Source of the DNA: Variovorax boronicumulans
GTDB lineage: Bacteria > Pseudomonadota > Gammaproteobacteria > Burkholderiales > Burkholderiaceae_C
Direction of reading: 5' to 3'
Length of the DNA: 64,000 nucleotides
Assembly (NCBI RefSeq): GCF_029892485.1
Contig: NZ_JARXVG010000003.1
Location: 186,001 to 250,000 of the forward strand
The first letter of the stretch is position 1. Every line of letters starts with the position of its first letter. The translations under genes were made by a program, and so were the position numbers. Positions 21,190 through 29,684 of the stretch are shown here, in pieces. The notes below the pieces were generated by a model. It searched no databases. It was not told the DNA's origin and worked only from the letters and a program-made list of their open reading frames with translations.

Positions 21190-22221
21190 ATGACCACTCC
21201 GATTCCCGCAACCCTCATTCCCGGCGATGGCATCGGCCCCGAGATCGTCGACGCCACGCTGGCCGCGCTCGATGCGCTGAAGGCGCCCTTCACCTGGGAC
21301 ACCCAGATCGCCGGCCTCGGCGGCGTCAAGGCCTCGGGCGATCCGCTGCCGCCGGCCACGCTGGACAGCATCCGCCGCACCCGCCTTGCCCTCAAGGGTC
21401 CGCTGGAGACGCCTTCGGGCGGCGGCTACCGCTCGTCGAACGTGCGGCTGCGCGAAGAATTCCAGCTCTACGCCAACCTGCGCCCCGCGCGCACCATCAT
21501 CCCGGGCGGCCGCTTCGAGAAGATCGACCTGATGATCGTGCGCGAGAACCTCGAGGGCCTCTACATCGGCCACGAGCACTACGTGCGCATCGACGGCGAC
21601 CCGCACGCCGTGGGCATGGCCACCGGCATCAACACGCGGCAGGGCTGCCGCCGGGTGCTCGAATACGCGTTCGAGACCGCCATCGCCACCGGCCGCAAGA
21701 AGGTCACGCTGGTGCACAAGGCCAACATCATGAAGGTGTTGACCGGCCTGTTCCTGGAGACCGGCGAGCAGCTCTATGCGGAAAAGTACAAGGGCAAGTT
21801 CGAGCTCGATTCGATCATCGTGGACGCCTGCGCGATGAAGCTGGTGCTCAACCCCTGGCAGTTCGACATGCTGGTGACGACCAACCTGTTCGGCGACATC
21901 CTGTCCGATCTCGTGGCCGGCCTCGTCGGCGGACTGGGCATGGCGCCGGGTGCCAACATCGGCACCGATGCGGCGATCTTCGAAGCGGTGCACGGCTCGG
22001 CGCCCGACATCGCCGGCAAGGGCATCGCCAATCCCACCGCACTGCTGCTGGCCGCCGCGATGATGCTCGACCACACCAAGATGCCCGAGCTCGCCACGCG
22101 CCTGCGCACGGCCATCGACCAGACGCTGAACATCGACAACGTGCGCACCGGCGACCTGGGCGGCACGGCGAATACCGCCGCTTTCACCAAGGCGCTGGTC
22201 AGCCGCATCAACGGCGGTTGA
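21190..22221 (+). CDS. Isocitrate/isopropylmalate dehydrogenase family, probably NAD-dependent isocitrate dehydrogenase
   Basis: A 343-aa beta-decarboxylating dehydrogenase. It starts MTTPIPATLIPGDGIGPEIV and has SSNVRLREEFQLYANLRPAR (substrate Ser and Arg residues), the catalytic Lys region KVTLVHKANIMK, a metal-binding DACAMKLVLNP, NLFGDILSDL and the adenosine-binding GSAPDIAGKGIANPTA. The S-N-V-x-L-R pattern fits short NAD-type isocitrate dehydrogenases better than LeuB, and no leu genes are nearby. Homoisocitrate or tartrate dehydrogenase remain possible. The upstream gap is 189 bp, and a DUF2233-type gene follows 18 bp later. Confidence 0.8.
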   Translation: MTTPIPATLIPGDGIGPEIVDATLAALDALKAPFTWDTQIAGLGGVKASGDPLPPATLDSIRRTRLALKGPLETPSGGGYRSSNVRLREEFQLYANLRPARTIIPGGRFEKIDLMIVRENLEGLYIGHEHYVRIDGDPHAVGMATGINTRQGCRRVLEYAFETAIATGRKKVTLVHKANIMKVLTGLFLETGEQLYAEKYKGKFELDSIIVDACAMKLVLNPWQFDMLVTTNLFGDILSDLVAGLVGGLGMAPGANIGTDAAIFEAVHGSAPDIAGKGIANPTALLLAAAMMLDHTKMPELATRLRTAIDQTLNIDNVRTGDLGGTANTAAFTKALVSRINGG

Positions 22222-22239
22222 TCGGCAGAGGGCGCGGCC

Positions 22240-22947
22240 GTGAGAAAGCTTCTGCTTTTGTCGGCCGTCGTCCTCGCGAGCTGCGCGTCGGTTGCGGCGG
22301 ACCCGCGCTACACGGTGGTGAAGGTCGACCTTCGCACCGACAAGCTCGCGCTGTTCCTGAACGACGACAAGGGCATCGCGTTCAAGCGTTTCGACCGGCT
22401 CGATGCCTGGCTGAAGGCGCAGGGCCGGCAGCTGGTCTTCGCGGTCAATGCCGGCATGTACCACGCGGACTTCTCGCCTGTCGGGCTCTTCGTGCGCGAT
22501 GGCCGCGAAGAGGCGCCGCTCAACCTCGCGAACGGCACCGGCAACTTCTTCCTGAAGCCGAACGGCGTGTTCCTCGTCACCGACGACGGCCCCCGCGTGA
22601 TCGAGTCTTCGGAGTACCCGGCGCTCGCGAAGCGCGGCGGCGTGCAGCTGGCCACGCAATCCGGCCCGCTGCTGCTGCGCCATGGCGTGCTGCATCCGGC
22701 ACTTATTCCGAATTCGGACTCGCGCAAGATCCGCAACGGCGTCTGCGCGTCCGGCTCCACGGCGATCTTCGTGATGAGCGAGACGCCGGTGAATTTCCAC
22801 GATTTCGCGGTTTACTTCCGCGATGTGCTGCATTGCCGCGATGCCCTGTACCTCGACGGCACTGTCTCGGCGCTGTACTCGAAGGCATTGGGGCGCAGCG
22901 ACTTCGTGCGCGAGCTGGGGCCGATACTCGGCGTGGTGTCGCCATGA
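22240..22947 (+). CDS. Phosphodiester glycosidase family protein (DUF2233/NAGPA-like)
   Basis: A 235-aa exported protein with a GTG start and a signal peptide ending near residue 20 (LLSAVVLASCASVAAD, possibly a lipoprotein). The NAGPA-like core is visible: FAVNAGMYHADFSPVGLFV, ATQSGPLLLRHG, KIRNGVCASG and the closing ALYLDGTVSALY. Such domains hydrolyse phosphodiester-linked sugars; the substrate here is unknown. It follows the dehydrogenase by 18 bp and could share its transcript. Confidence 0.8.
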   Translation: MRKLLLLSAVVLASCASVAADPRYTVVKVDLRTDKLALFLNDDKGIAFKRFDRLDAWLKAQGRQLVFAVNAGMYHADFSPVGLFVRDGREEAPLNLANGTGNFFLKPNGVFLVTDDGPRVIESSEYPALAKRGGVQLATQSGPLLLRHGVLHPALIPNSDSRKIRNGVCASGSTAIFVMSETPVNFHDFAVYFRDVLHCRDALYLDGTVSALYSKALGRSDFVRELGPILGVVSP

Positions 22948-22997
22948 ACCTATCGGCGGCCCCTTTTGTTCTCACTTTCGAATCCTGTCGCTGAGCC

Positions 22998-23684
22998 ATG
23001 TCCACACCGCTGCCCATCCTGTCCCTCCTCGAAACCCGCGTGCTCGGCGTGCTCGCCGAAAAGCAGCGCACCGTGCCCGACAGCTACCCGCTCACCCTCA
23101 ACTCGCTGTTGTCGGGCTGCAACCAGAAGACCAGCCGCAACCCAGTGCTCGAACTCACCGAGTCGCAGATCCAGTCCGCCATCGACAGCCTCAAGGGCTA
23201 CAGCCTCGTCGCGGAAAGCAGCGGCGGCCGCGCCTTCCGCTACGAACACAACATCGACCGCGTGCTGCGCATCCCCTCGCAGTCGGTGATCCTGCTCACC
23301 GTGCTGATGCTGCGCGGGCCGCAAACCGCCGGCGAACTGCGCATCGCCTGCGACCGCATGCACAACTTCGCGGACATCTCGTCGGTCGAAGGTTTCTTGG
23401 ACGAACTCTCGGAGCGGCCGGCCGGTGCGCTGGTGGTGAAGCTGGCGCGCCTGCCCGGTGCCCGCGAAAGCCGATGGGCGCACCTGCTGAGCGGACAGCC
23501 GGCGGAAGAGGTGGCGGGGCCGGCTGGCGCGTCGGGCGAGGGGGCGTATGCATCGCACGATGCGTCGCTCGGCGAAGTCGCGGCGCTCAAGGCCAACGTG
23601 GCGCGGCTCGAAGCCGAGCTGGCGTCGCTGAAGGCGCTGGTGGGACGGGTGTGTTCGGAACTCGGGATTTCCGAAGCGGGCTGA
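22998..23684 (+). CDS. YceH family protein (DUF480)
   Basis: A 228-aa protein of the YceH family of tandem winged-helix domains with unknown function. Signatures are LETRVLGVLAEKQRTVPDSYPLTLNSLLSGCNQKTSRNP in the first domain (broken here: key residues E, K, P, N, C, Q, K) and LLTVLMLRGPQTAGELRI in the second. The C-terminal 50 residues form a predicted coiled coil (VAALKANVARLEAELASLKAL). It may bind DNA or partner proteins. Confidence 0.9.
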   Translation: MSTPLPILSLLETRVLGVLAEKQRTVPDSYPLTLNSLLSGCNQKTSRNPVLELTESQIQSAIDSLKGYSLVAESSGGRAFRYEHNIDRVLRIPSQSVILLTVLMLRGPQTAGELRIACDRMHNFADISSVEGFLDELSERPAGALVVKLARLPGARESRWAHLLSGQPAEEVAGPAGASGEGAYASHDASLGEVAALKANVARLEAELASLKALVGRVCSELGISEAG

Positions 23685-23733
23685 CTCAGGCCAGTTTTGT
23701 GTTGCGTCTGAACTGCGCTATCTTGCCCAGCGA

Positions 23734-23979
23734 ATGACACCGAAACTCTCGCTGATGTTGACCGGCGTCGCCGTCCTGGTCGGCGTAGCCATCGTGCTGA
23801 TCGTGCTCTCCCTGCTTGTCGCCGCGCTGCTTCCGCGGGGGCATCGTGCCGCGGATGCACTCAGGCAGTTCGCTGCGCTTGTGCCATACCTCGCGGTCGG
23901 CGCGGGCATGGCCGTGTATGCCTTCGGCTTCTTCGCATTTCTCGTCCTGTTTCCCATCCTGACGATTTTCTTTTCGTGA
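23734..23979 (+). CDS. Small two-helix membrane protein, unknown
   Basis: An 81-aa protein with two hydrophobic helices (about residues 7-33 and 49-79) joined by a short charged loop RGHRAADALRQ. I do not recognise a family. Its last codons overlap the start of the next gene in a GTGA arrangement, so the pair is almost certainly translated together. Confidence 0.6.
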   Translation: MTPKLSLMLTGVAVLVGVAIVLIVLSLLVAALLPRGHRAADALRQFAALVPYLAVGAGMAVYAFGFFAFLVLFPILTIFFS

Positions 23980-24344
23980 AATACGACTGCCCGCATTGCA
24001 AGAAGCCCGGCATCACCGGTCTCGCCAAACGCTGGTCCAGTCGCGCCGCGCCTGCGAAGTGCGAAGCCTGCGGCGGTCTTTGCCATGTTCTTGCGAGCAC
24101 CACCAGCGGCATCTGGGCAGCGGGTGTCCTGATCCTCGTGGTGTCGCTGATCGCCGCGCTCGGTTGGCCTTCTTCCTGTTCGTTCCTGATCTTTCCCTGC
24201 GGCCTGGTGCTCGCTGTGGCCTGCAACCTGCGGGCGTGGAAGCGCGCGAAGCTGTGGCCGATCTCCAGGGAAAGCGCAGCCCACGCGACGACCGCGAGCT
24301 GGTTCATCACGGGCATTGCGGTGCTCCTCGGACTTTCTTCCTGA
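23976..24344 (+). CDS. Zinc-ribbon membrane protein, unknown
   Basis: A 122-aa protein starting with GTG. The N-terminus has a zinc-ribbon pattern: CPHC at residues 5-8 and CEAC at about 31-34. Two or three hydrophobic helices follow (GIWAAGVLILVVSLIAAL; FLIFPCGLVLAVACNL; ATTASWFITGIAVLLGL). The ribbon should face the cytoplasm. Function is unknown; the overlap with the preceding gene implies a shared role. Confidence 0.6.
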   Translation: MKYDCPHCKKPGITGLAKRWSSRAAPAKCEACGGLCHVLASTTSGIWAAGVLILVVSLIAALGWPSSCSFLIFPCGLVLAVACNLRAWKRAKLWPISRESAAHATTASWFITGIAVLLGLSS

Positions 24345-24365
24345 CGCGCGCGGCAGTGTCGCTGC

Positions 24366-24845
24366 CTACCCCACCGGCTCCGGCCGCACCGGCACATCCA
24401 GGCTGACCTTCACCGGGTCCATCGTCACCAGCGTGCGAAAGCGCTTGACGTTGTTGCTCTGGAAGAAAAGCTGCCGGCTCAGCGCCGTGTACTGCGCCAT
24501 GTCCTGCACGACGAGGACCAGGATGAAGTCCCACTCGCCCGTCACGTAGTAGCACTGCTGCACCTGCGGACAGTCGCGAAAGCTCTGCTTCATCGCGTCG
24601 AGCAGGTCGATGCGCTCGCTCTCGGCTTCCACCTCGGCCACGATGGTCAGCAGATGGCCCAGTGCGGCGGGGGCGAGCACCGCGCCGTAGCGCTGGATCA
24701 CGCCGTCGTCGCGCATGCGCTTGAGGCGCCGGTTCACCGCCGCGGTCGACAGGTGGATGCGCTCGCCGAGTTCGCTTTGCGACATGCGGCTGTTGGCCTG
24801 GATCAGTTCCAGCAGGCGGAGGTCGAGGGTGTCCAAGGGAGTCAT
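24366..24845 (-). CDS. Lrp/AsnC family transcriptional regulator
   Basis: A 159-aa regulator with the N-terminal helix-turn-helix (DTLDLRLLELIQANSRMSQSE, then LSTAAVNRRLKRMRDDGVI) and a C-terminal RAM ligand-binding domain (CYYVTGEWDFILVLVVQDM). These proteins respond to amino acids. I chose the start MTPLDTLDL at 24845 over one six codons upstream. It faces a divergent M20 peptidase gene and a PLP-dependent lyase gene, so local control of amino-acid breakdown is likely. Confidence 0.92.
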   Translation of the reverse strand: MTPLDTLDLRLLELIQANSRMSQSELGERIHLSTAAVNRRLKRMRDDGVIQRYGAVLAPAALGHLLTIVAEVEAESERIDLLDAMKQSFRDCPQVQQCYYVTGEWDFILVLVVQDMAQYTALSRQLFFQSNNVKRFRTLVTMDPVKVSLDVPVRPEPVG

Positions 24846-24855
24846 GCGAAGCAAT

Positions 24856-24898
24856 GGGCGCAAAAACGTTGCGTTGAAGAGCCGAATTTTGCGCGCCC
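24856..24898. promoter_or_regulatory. Imperfect inverted repeat between lrp-like and M20 genes (candidate operator)
   Basis: GGGCGCAAAA at 24856-24865 is mirrored by TTTTGCGCGCCC at 24887-24898 apart from a two-base insertion. It lies between the divergent Lrp-type regulator and the M20 amidohydrolase gene, where an autoregulatory operator is expected. Confidence 0.45.
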
Positions 24899-24928
24899 GT
24901 ATCGCTGCGTTGTCAATAGCATCTCGCC

Positions 24929-26098
24929 ATGAAATTCCCCGACGAACCCCTGCGCGACCAGCTCTCGGGCTGGCGCCGCCAGTTGCACGCGATGCCCGAG
25001 ACCGGCTTCGAGGAAGCGAAGACCTCGGCCTTCGTTGCCAGCGTGTTGAGGGCGCTGGGCCTGGAGGTGCACGCTGGCATCGGCGGCACCGGGCTCGTTG
25101 CGAACCTGAAGGTCGGCAATGGCAAGGGCGTGATCGGCCTGCGCGCCGAGATGGACGCGCTCAACATCACCGAGGTGCCGACCGACCGCGCCTACGCCTC
25201 GGTCACGCCGGGAAAAATGCACGCCTGCGGCCACGATGGCCACATGTCGATCGTCCTCGGCGCGGCGCGCCTGCTGCGGGAACGGCAGGATTTCGACGGC
25301 ACCGTGCGCTTCATCTTCCAGCCGGCCGAGGAGCACGGCCGCGGCGCTAAGGCGATGATGGACGACGGCCTCTTCGCGCGTTTTCCGGTCGATGAGATCT
25401 ACGGCCTGCACAACATGCCCGGCATGCGTGCGGGCACGATTTCCACGCGCACGGGCGGCCTCATGGCGAGCGAGGACAACTTCGTCATTCATGTGAAGGG
25501 CCGCGGCACGCATGCCGCGCGGCCGCACATGGGAATCGACCCCATCGTCATCGGCGCGCAGATCGTGCTCGCGCTGCAGACCATCGTCTCGCGCACGCTC
25601 GACCCGGGCGCGCAGGCGGTGGTCTCGTGCACCGAGTTCATCACCGACGGCATCCGCAACGCGATCCCGTCGAACGTGGTCATCAAGGGCGACACGCGCA
25701 GCTACCACCCCGAGGTGCAGAAGATGCTGGCCGCGCGCATGCGCGAGATCAGCGAAGGCATCTGCCGCATGCACGGCGCGGGCTGCGACTTCAGCTACAC
25801 GCACGAGTTCGCGCCCACCGTGAACTGGGCCGAATGCGTGCCCGTCGCGGTGGCGGCGGCCACGGCCGTGGTGGGGGCGGAAAACGTCGACGCCAACGTG
25901 GCGCCGATGATGATTTCCGAGGACTTCGGCGCCTTCCTGAAGGTGGTGCCCGGCGCCTTCGTGTTCCTGGGCAACGGTGCCGAGGGCGAGTCCGGCAGCA
26001 CGCCGCTGCACAACGGCAGCTACGACTTCAACGACGAGGTGCTTGCGACGGGTGCCCGCTACTTTGCGGAAATCGTCCGGCAACGTCTTCCGCGCTGA
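24929..26098 (+). CDS. M20 family amidohydrolase (hippurate hydrolase/aminoacylase type)
   Basis: A 389-aa metal-dependent enzyme that removes acyl groups from N-acyl amino acids. Signatures are LHAMPETGFEE, GLRAEMDALNITE, KMHACGHDGHMSIVLGAA with metal ligands, FIFQPAEEHGRGAKAM and a dimerisation domain beginning at GRGTHAARPHMGIDPI. The C-terminal part contains MISEDFGAFL. It is followed after 20 bp by the diaminopropionate ammonia-lyase gene. The YgeX/YgeY pair of E. coli likewise couples such a lyase with an M20 enzyme. Confidence 0.9.
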   Translation: MKFPDEPLRDQLSGWRRQLHAMPETGFEEAKTSAFVASVLRALGLEVHAGIGGTGLVANLKVGNGKGVIGLRAEMDALNITEVPTDRAYASVTPGKMHACGHDGHMSIVLGAARLLRERQDFDGTVRFIFQPAEEHGRGAKAMMDDGLFARFPVDEIYGLHNMPGMRAGTISTRTGGLMASEDNFVIHVKGRGTHAARPHMGIDPIVIGAQIVLALQTIVSRTLDPGAQAVVSCTEFITDGIRNAIPSNVVIKGDTRSYHPEVQKMLAARMREISEGICRMHGAGCDFSYTHEFAPTVNWAECVPVAVAAATAVVGAENVDANVAPMMISEDFGAFLKVVPGAFVFLGNGAEGESGSTPLHNGSYDFNDEVLATGARYFAEIVRQRLPR

Positions 26099-26118
26099 CA
26101 ACACTTCTTCTTTTCTCC

Positions 26119-27312
26119 ATGCTGGTCATCAACCCCAACGCCATCCGCGGCGCCTACCCCGACGCGCTTCGCAACATCCTGAGCATTGCCGAAGCGAGGC
26201 GCACGCGCGGTTGGCTCTCGCGCTGGTCCATGCTCGCACCCGACCCGACGCCGCTCTGGCAGCTGCCCGACATGGCCGAAGAACTGGGCGTGGCGGGCAT
26301 CTTCGTGAAGGACGAGTCGAAGCGCTCGCCTCTCGGCAGCTTCAAGGCACTGGGCGCGCCGGCCGCGCTGGTTCGGCTTGTCCTGCGGGCTCATCCCGCA
26401 TGGGACCCGGTAGCGGTGCTGCGCGGCGCGCATGCGGCAGAACTGCAGTCGCTGGTCGTCGTCAGCGCCACCGACGGCAACCACGGCCGTGCGCTCGCTG
26501 CGGCGGCGCAAAGCATCGGCGTGCGCTGCGTGATCGTGCTGCACCGGCATGTGAGCGTGGAGCGCGAGGCTGCCATCGCGGCCTTCGGTGCGGAGATCGT
26601 GCGCATCGAGGGCAACTACGACGACTCGGTCGCGCATGCGGCCGCGCTCGCGGAGAAGAACGGCTGGCAGGTCGTCTCCGACACCTCCTACGCCGGCTAC
26701 GAAGACATTCCACGCGATGTGATGCAGGGCTACGGCATCCTCGTCGACGAGGTGATGGAGCAGCAGGAGGGCGCGGCGATGTTCACGCACGTGATCCTGC
26801 AGGGTGGCGTCGGCGGGCTGGCGGCGGGCGTGGCGAGCTACCTGTGGGAGCAGTACGGCGAGAAGCGGCCGACCCTCATCGTCGTGGAGCCGCGCCAGGC
26901 CGATTGCCTGCTGCAGAGCGCGATCAACGGCCATGCATCGAATGCCACCGGCAGCGTCGACTCGGTGATGGCCGGCCTCGCCTGTGGCGAAACCTCGCCG
27001 CTGGCCTGGCGCTTTCTAGAGCCGTCGATCGATGCGTTCCTCACCATCGAAGACGGCGATGCGGTCGAGGCGATGCGCCTGCTGGCGCGGGGCTCGGCGC
27101 ACGACAGCCCCATCGTGAGCGGCGAATCGGGCGCGGCGGGCCTTGCGGCATTGCGCGTGCTCACGCTGTCGGACGACCTGTGGCGAAAGGTTCGCCTCGA
27201 TGTGCGCTCGAAGGTGCTGCTGATCAGCACCGAAGGCGCGACCGCACCCTCGGTGTACCGCGATCTCGTCGGGATGGACGCGGACGAAGTCTTGCGCAGG
27301 CAGCGCCTCTAG
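26119..27312 (+). CDS. dpaL: Diaminopropionate ammonia-lyase (PLP-dependent)
   Basis: A 397-aa fold-type II PLP enzyme. PLP should bind Lys76 in PLGSFKALG; the cofactor-loop motif VSATDGNHGRALAAAA and the phosphate-binding GGVGGLAAGVASYL are clear. The ending ISTEGATAPSVYRDLVG is typical of YgeX-like proteins that turn 2,3-diaminopropionate into pyruvate and ammonia. A threonine dehydratase-like activity is the main alternative. The start at 26119 gives MLVINPNAIRG; no good ribosome site precedes it, so translation may depend on the upstream gene. Confidence 0.83.
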   Translation: MLVINPNAIRGAYPDALRNILSIAEARRTRGWLSRWSMLAPDPTPLWQLPDMAEELGVAGIFVKDESKRSPLGSFKALGAPAALVRLVLRAHPAWDPVAVLRGAHAAELQSLVVVSATDGNHGRALAAAAQSIGVRCVIVLHRHVSVEREAAIAAFGAEIVRIEGNYDDSVAHAAALAEKNGWQVVSDTSYAGYEDIPRDVMQGYGILVDEVMEQQEGAAMFTHVILQGGVGGLAAGVASYLWEQYGEKRPTLIVVEPRQADCLLQSAINGHASNATGSVDSVMAGLACGETSPLAWRFLEPSIDAFLTIEDGDAVEAMRLLARGSAHDSPIVSGESGAAGLAALRVLTLSDDLWRKVRLDVRSKVLLISTEGATAPSVYRDLVGMDADEVLRRQRL

Positions 27313-27313
27313 T

Positions 27314-28507
27314 TCAGACCGCGTTCCAGCCGAAAAACCGCAGCACTTCGTCGCGCTGCTTCATCGCATCGGCCCGCCCGAGCGCCATCAGCTCGCGCGT
27401 GTAGCCCGACTCGAACAGCAGGTAGCTCGCGAGCGCGCCGCCCTTCACGTCGGCCGCGACCTTCGAGCCGCCCAGCAGGTGCCGCACCGCGCCGGGCAGG
27501 GAATCGACATGGCGCGCCGCGATCACGTCCAGCCGCTCCGAAGGCGAGATCACCAGCAGGTCGAGCGGGCGCAGCGTGCTCGAGGTGCGCGCGGCCTCTG
27601 GGATCAGCCCCAGCGTGTGGTTGATGCGGCGCAGCCGCTCGATGTCCACCGCCAGCGCATCGAGAAAAATGCTCGAGAGCGCATGGCCCGCGATCTGTGC
27701 CATCGTCGGATAGCCGCTGTGGGTGTTGGGCGCATCGGTCTCGCGCGGCTCGTGCATGCGGCCCGCGCCGATCACCAGGATGCGCTTGGCCCCCAGGTGG
27801 ATCGCCGCCGCGATGGGCGCCGACTGGCGCATCGAGCCGTCGCCGAAATACTCGGTGTGCCCCTGCATCGGCAGCGCAGTGGCCGGAAACACGAAGGGAA
27901 TCGCCGAGGACGCGAGCAGGTGGTGGTGCGTGATGCGGTCACGCACCGAGAGGCGCTGCGAGCGCACCCACGGCTCCATCGGCGCCGCGGCCTCGAAGAA
28001 GGTGACGTGCTCGCCCGAGCTGTAGCTGGATGCGGTCACGGCCAGCGCCTGCACGTGGCCTTGCTGCATGAGTTGCGGCAGGCGGTCCAGCGGCACCATG
28101 CGCTGCAGCAGGTCGGCCAGCGGTGCGTTGTCGAGCAGCGACTTCGGCTTGATGCGCATCCAGTTGGCCGCAAAGCGCCCGAGGCCGAGCAGCATGCGCC
28201 AGCGTGCGCCGCTGCCGATCACCGAGAGGGAATCGGCGCGGTACACCTGCTCGGCGCGAAAGCCGCTCCAGACCTCGGCGATGTGCGCCACCACGTGGTC
28301 GAAGTTGTCCGCGCCACAGGCCAGCGCCGCCGCGTTGATGGCGCCCGCCGAGGTGCCGGTGATGATGGGAAAGGGATTGCCGGTGCCCGCGGCCGGCCCG
28401 GCGGCGCGGCGCATCTGGGCAATGGCTTCGAGCACGCCGACCTGGTAGGCCGCCCGTGCGCCGCCCCCCGTGAGCAGGAGGCCGGTGGCGGGGCTTGTCT
28501 CTGTCAT
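27314..28507 (-). CDS. Patatin-like phospholipase
   Basis: A 397-aa protein with the patatin catalytic pieces: the oxyanion loop LLLTGGGARAAYQVGV at residues 10-25, nucleophile Ser in GTSAGAINA, and the dyad Asp in YFGDGSMRQSAPI (DGS in place of DGG/DGA). It lacks a signal peptide and is probably cytosolic or membrane-associated. Substrate is unknown. It ends one base from the convergent dpaL gene and starts divergently from mrp. Confidence 0.9.
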   Translation of the reverse strand: MTETSPATGLLLTGGGARAAYQVGVLEAIAQMRRAAGPAAGTGNPFPIITGTSAGAINAAALACGADNFDHVVAHIAEVWSGFRAEQVYRADSLSVIGSGARWRMLLGLGRFAANWMRIKPKSLLDNAPLADLLQRMVPLDRLPQLMQQGHVQALAVTASSYSSGEHVTFFEAAAPMEPWVRSQRLSVRDRITHHHLLASSAIPFVFPATALPMQGHTEYFGDGSMRQSAPIAAAIHLGAKRILVIGAGRMHEPRETDAPNTHSGYPTMAQIAGHALSSIFLDALAVDIERLRRINHTLGLIPEAARTSSTLRPLDLLVISPSERLDVIAARHVDSLPGAVRHLLGGSKVAADVKGGALASYLLFESGYTRELMALGRADAMKQRDEVLRFFGWNAV

Positions 28508-28590
28508 CTTGGTTTTCTGGTCTATTGGGAAGCGGGCCGGTGAGGGCTTGGAGAGCGCACTAGACTACCCGCCATTCAGGAGTTTGATCA

Positions 28591-29682
28591 ATGGCCATCA
28601 CCCAAGACGCGATCATGGGCGCCCTCAAGAGCGTCACCGACCCCAACACCGGCAAGGAATTTGCGGCAGCCCGCTCGCTCAGGAACGTCCAGATCGCGGA
28701 CGGCGACGTGGCGTTTGACCTGGAACTGGGCTACCCGGCGAAGAGCCAGCACGCGGCGATCCGCAAGGCGCTGGTGGCGGCGGCCAAGACCGTGCCGGGC
28801 GTGGAGAACGTGTCGGTCAACATCGTCACCAAGGTCATCAGCCACGCGGTGCAGCGCGGCGTGCAGCTGATGCCCAACGTCAAGAACATCATCGCGGTGG
28901 CCTCGGGCAAGGGCGGCGTGGGCAAGAGCACCACGGCGGCCAACCTGGCGCTCGCATTGGCGGCCGAAGGCGCCACGGTGGGTCTGCTCGATGCCGACAT
29001 CTACGGCCCCAGCCAGCCCATGATGATGGGCATCGAAGGGCGCCCCGAGAGCGACGACGGCAAGACCATGGAGCCCCTGGAGCGCCACGGCGTGCAGGTG
29101 ATGTCCATCGGCTTCCTGGTCGACCAGGACCAGGCCATGATCTGGCGCGGCCCGATGGCCACGCAGGCGCTCGAGCAACTGCTGCGCCAGACCAACTGGA
29201 AAGACCTCGACTACCTGATCGTCGACATGCCGCCCGGCACCGGCGACATCCAGCTCACGCTGAGCCAGCGCGTGCCGATGACCGGCGCGGTGATCGTCAC
29301 CACGCCGCAGGACATCGCGCTGCTCGACGCCAAGAAGGGCATCAAGATGTTCGAGAAGGTCGGCGTGCCGATCCTGGGCATCGTGGAGAACATGGCGGTG
29401 CACATCTGCTCGAACTGCGGCCATGCCGAGCACATCTTCGGCAGCGACGGCGGCAAGAAGATGGCGGCCGAGTACCAGATGGAGTACCTCGGCGCGCTGC
29501 CGCTGGACATCAAGATCCGGCTGCAGGCCGACAGCGGTTCGCCCACCGTGGTGGCCGACCCCGAGGGCGAAGTGGCGGGCATCTACAAGGCGGTCGCGCG
29601 CCAGGTGGCCGTGGGGATCTCGGAGAAGGCGAAGGATTTCTCGTCGAAGTTCCCGACCATCTCGATCAGCAAGAACACCTGA
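28591..29682 (+). CDS. apbC: Mrp/ApbC family iron-sulfur carrier ATPase
   Basis: A 363-aa cytosolic P-loop ATPase that carries and transfers [4Fe-4S] clusters. An N-terminal MIP18-like domain (ITQDAIMGALKSVTDPNTGKE) precedes the deviant Walker A motif SGKGGVGKSTTAANLALAL. The bridging cluster ligands are in HICSNCGHAE (CxxC). An AGGAG ribosome site precedes the ATG. The LysR gene starts 2 bp after its stop codon. Confidence 0.95.
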   Translation: MAITQDAIMGALKSVTDPNTGKEFAAARSLRNVQIADGDVAFDLELGYPAKSQHAAIRKALVAAAKTVPGVENVSVNIVTKVISHAVQRGVQLMPNVKNIIAVASGKGGVGKSTTAANLALALAAEGATVGLLDADIYGPSQPMMMGIEGRPESDDGKTMEPLERHGVQVMSIGFLVDQDQAMIWRGPMATQALEQLLRQTNWKDLDYLIVDMPPGTGDIQLTLSQRVPMTGAVIVTTPQDIALLDAKKGIKMFEKVGVPILGIVENMAVHICSNCGHAEHIFGSDGGKKMAAEYQMEYLGALPLDIKIRLQADSGSPTVVADPEGEVAGIYKAVARQVAVGISEKAKDFSSKFPTISISKNT

Positions 29683-29684
29683 CG

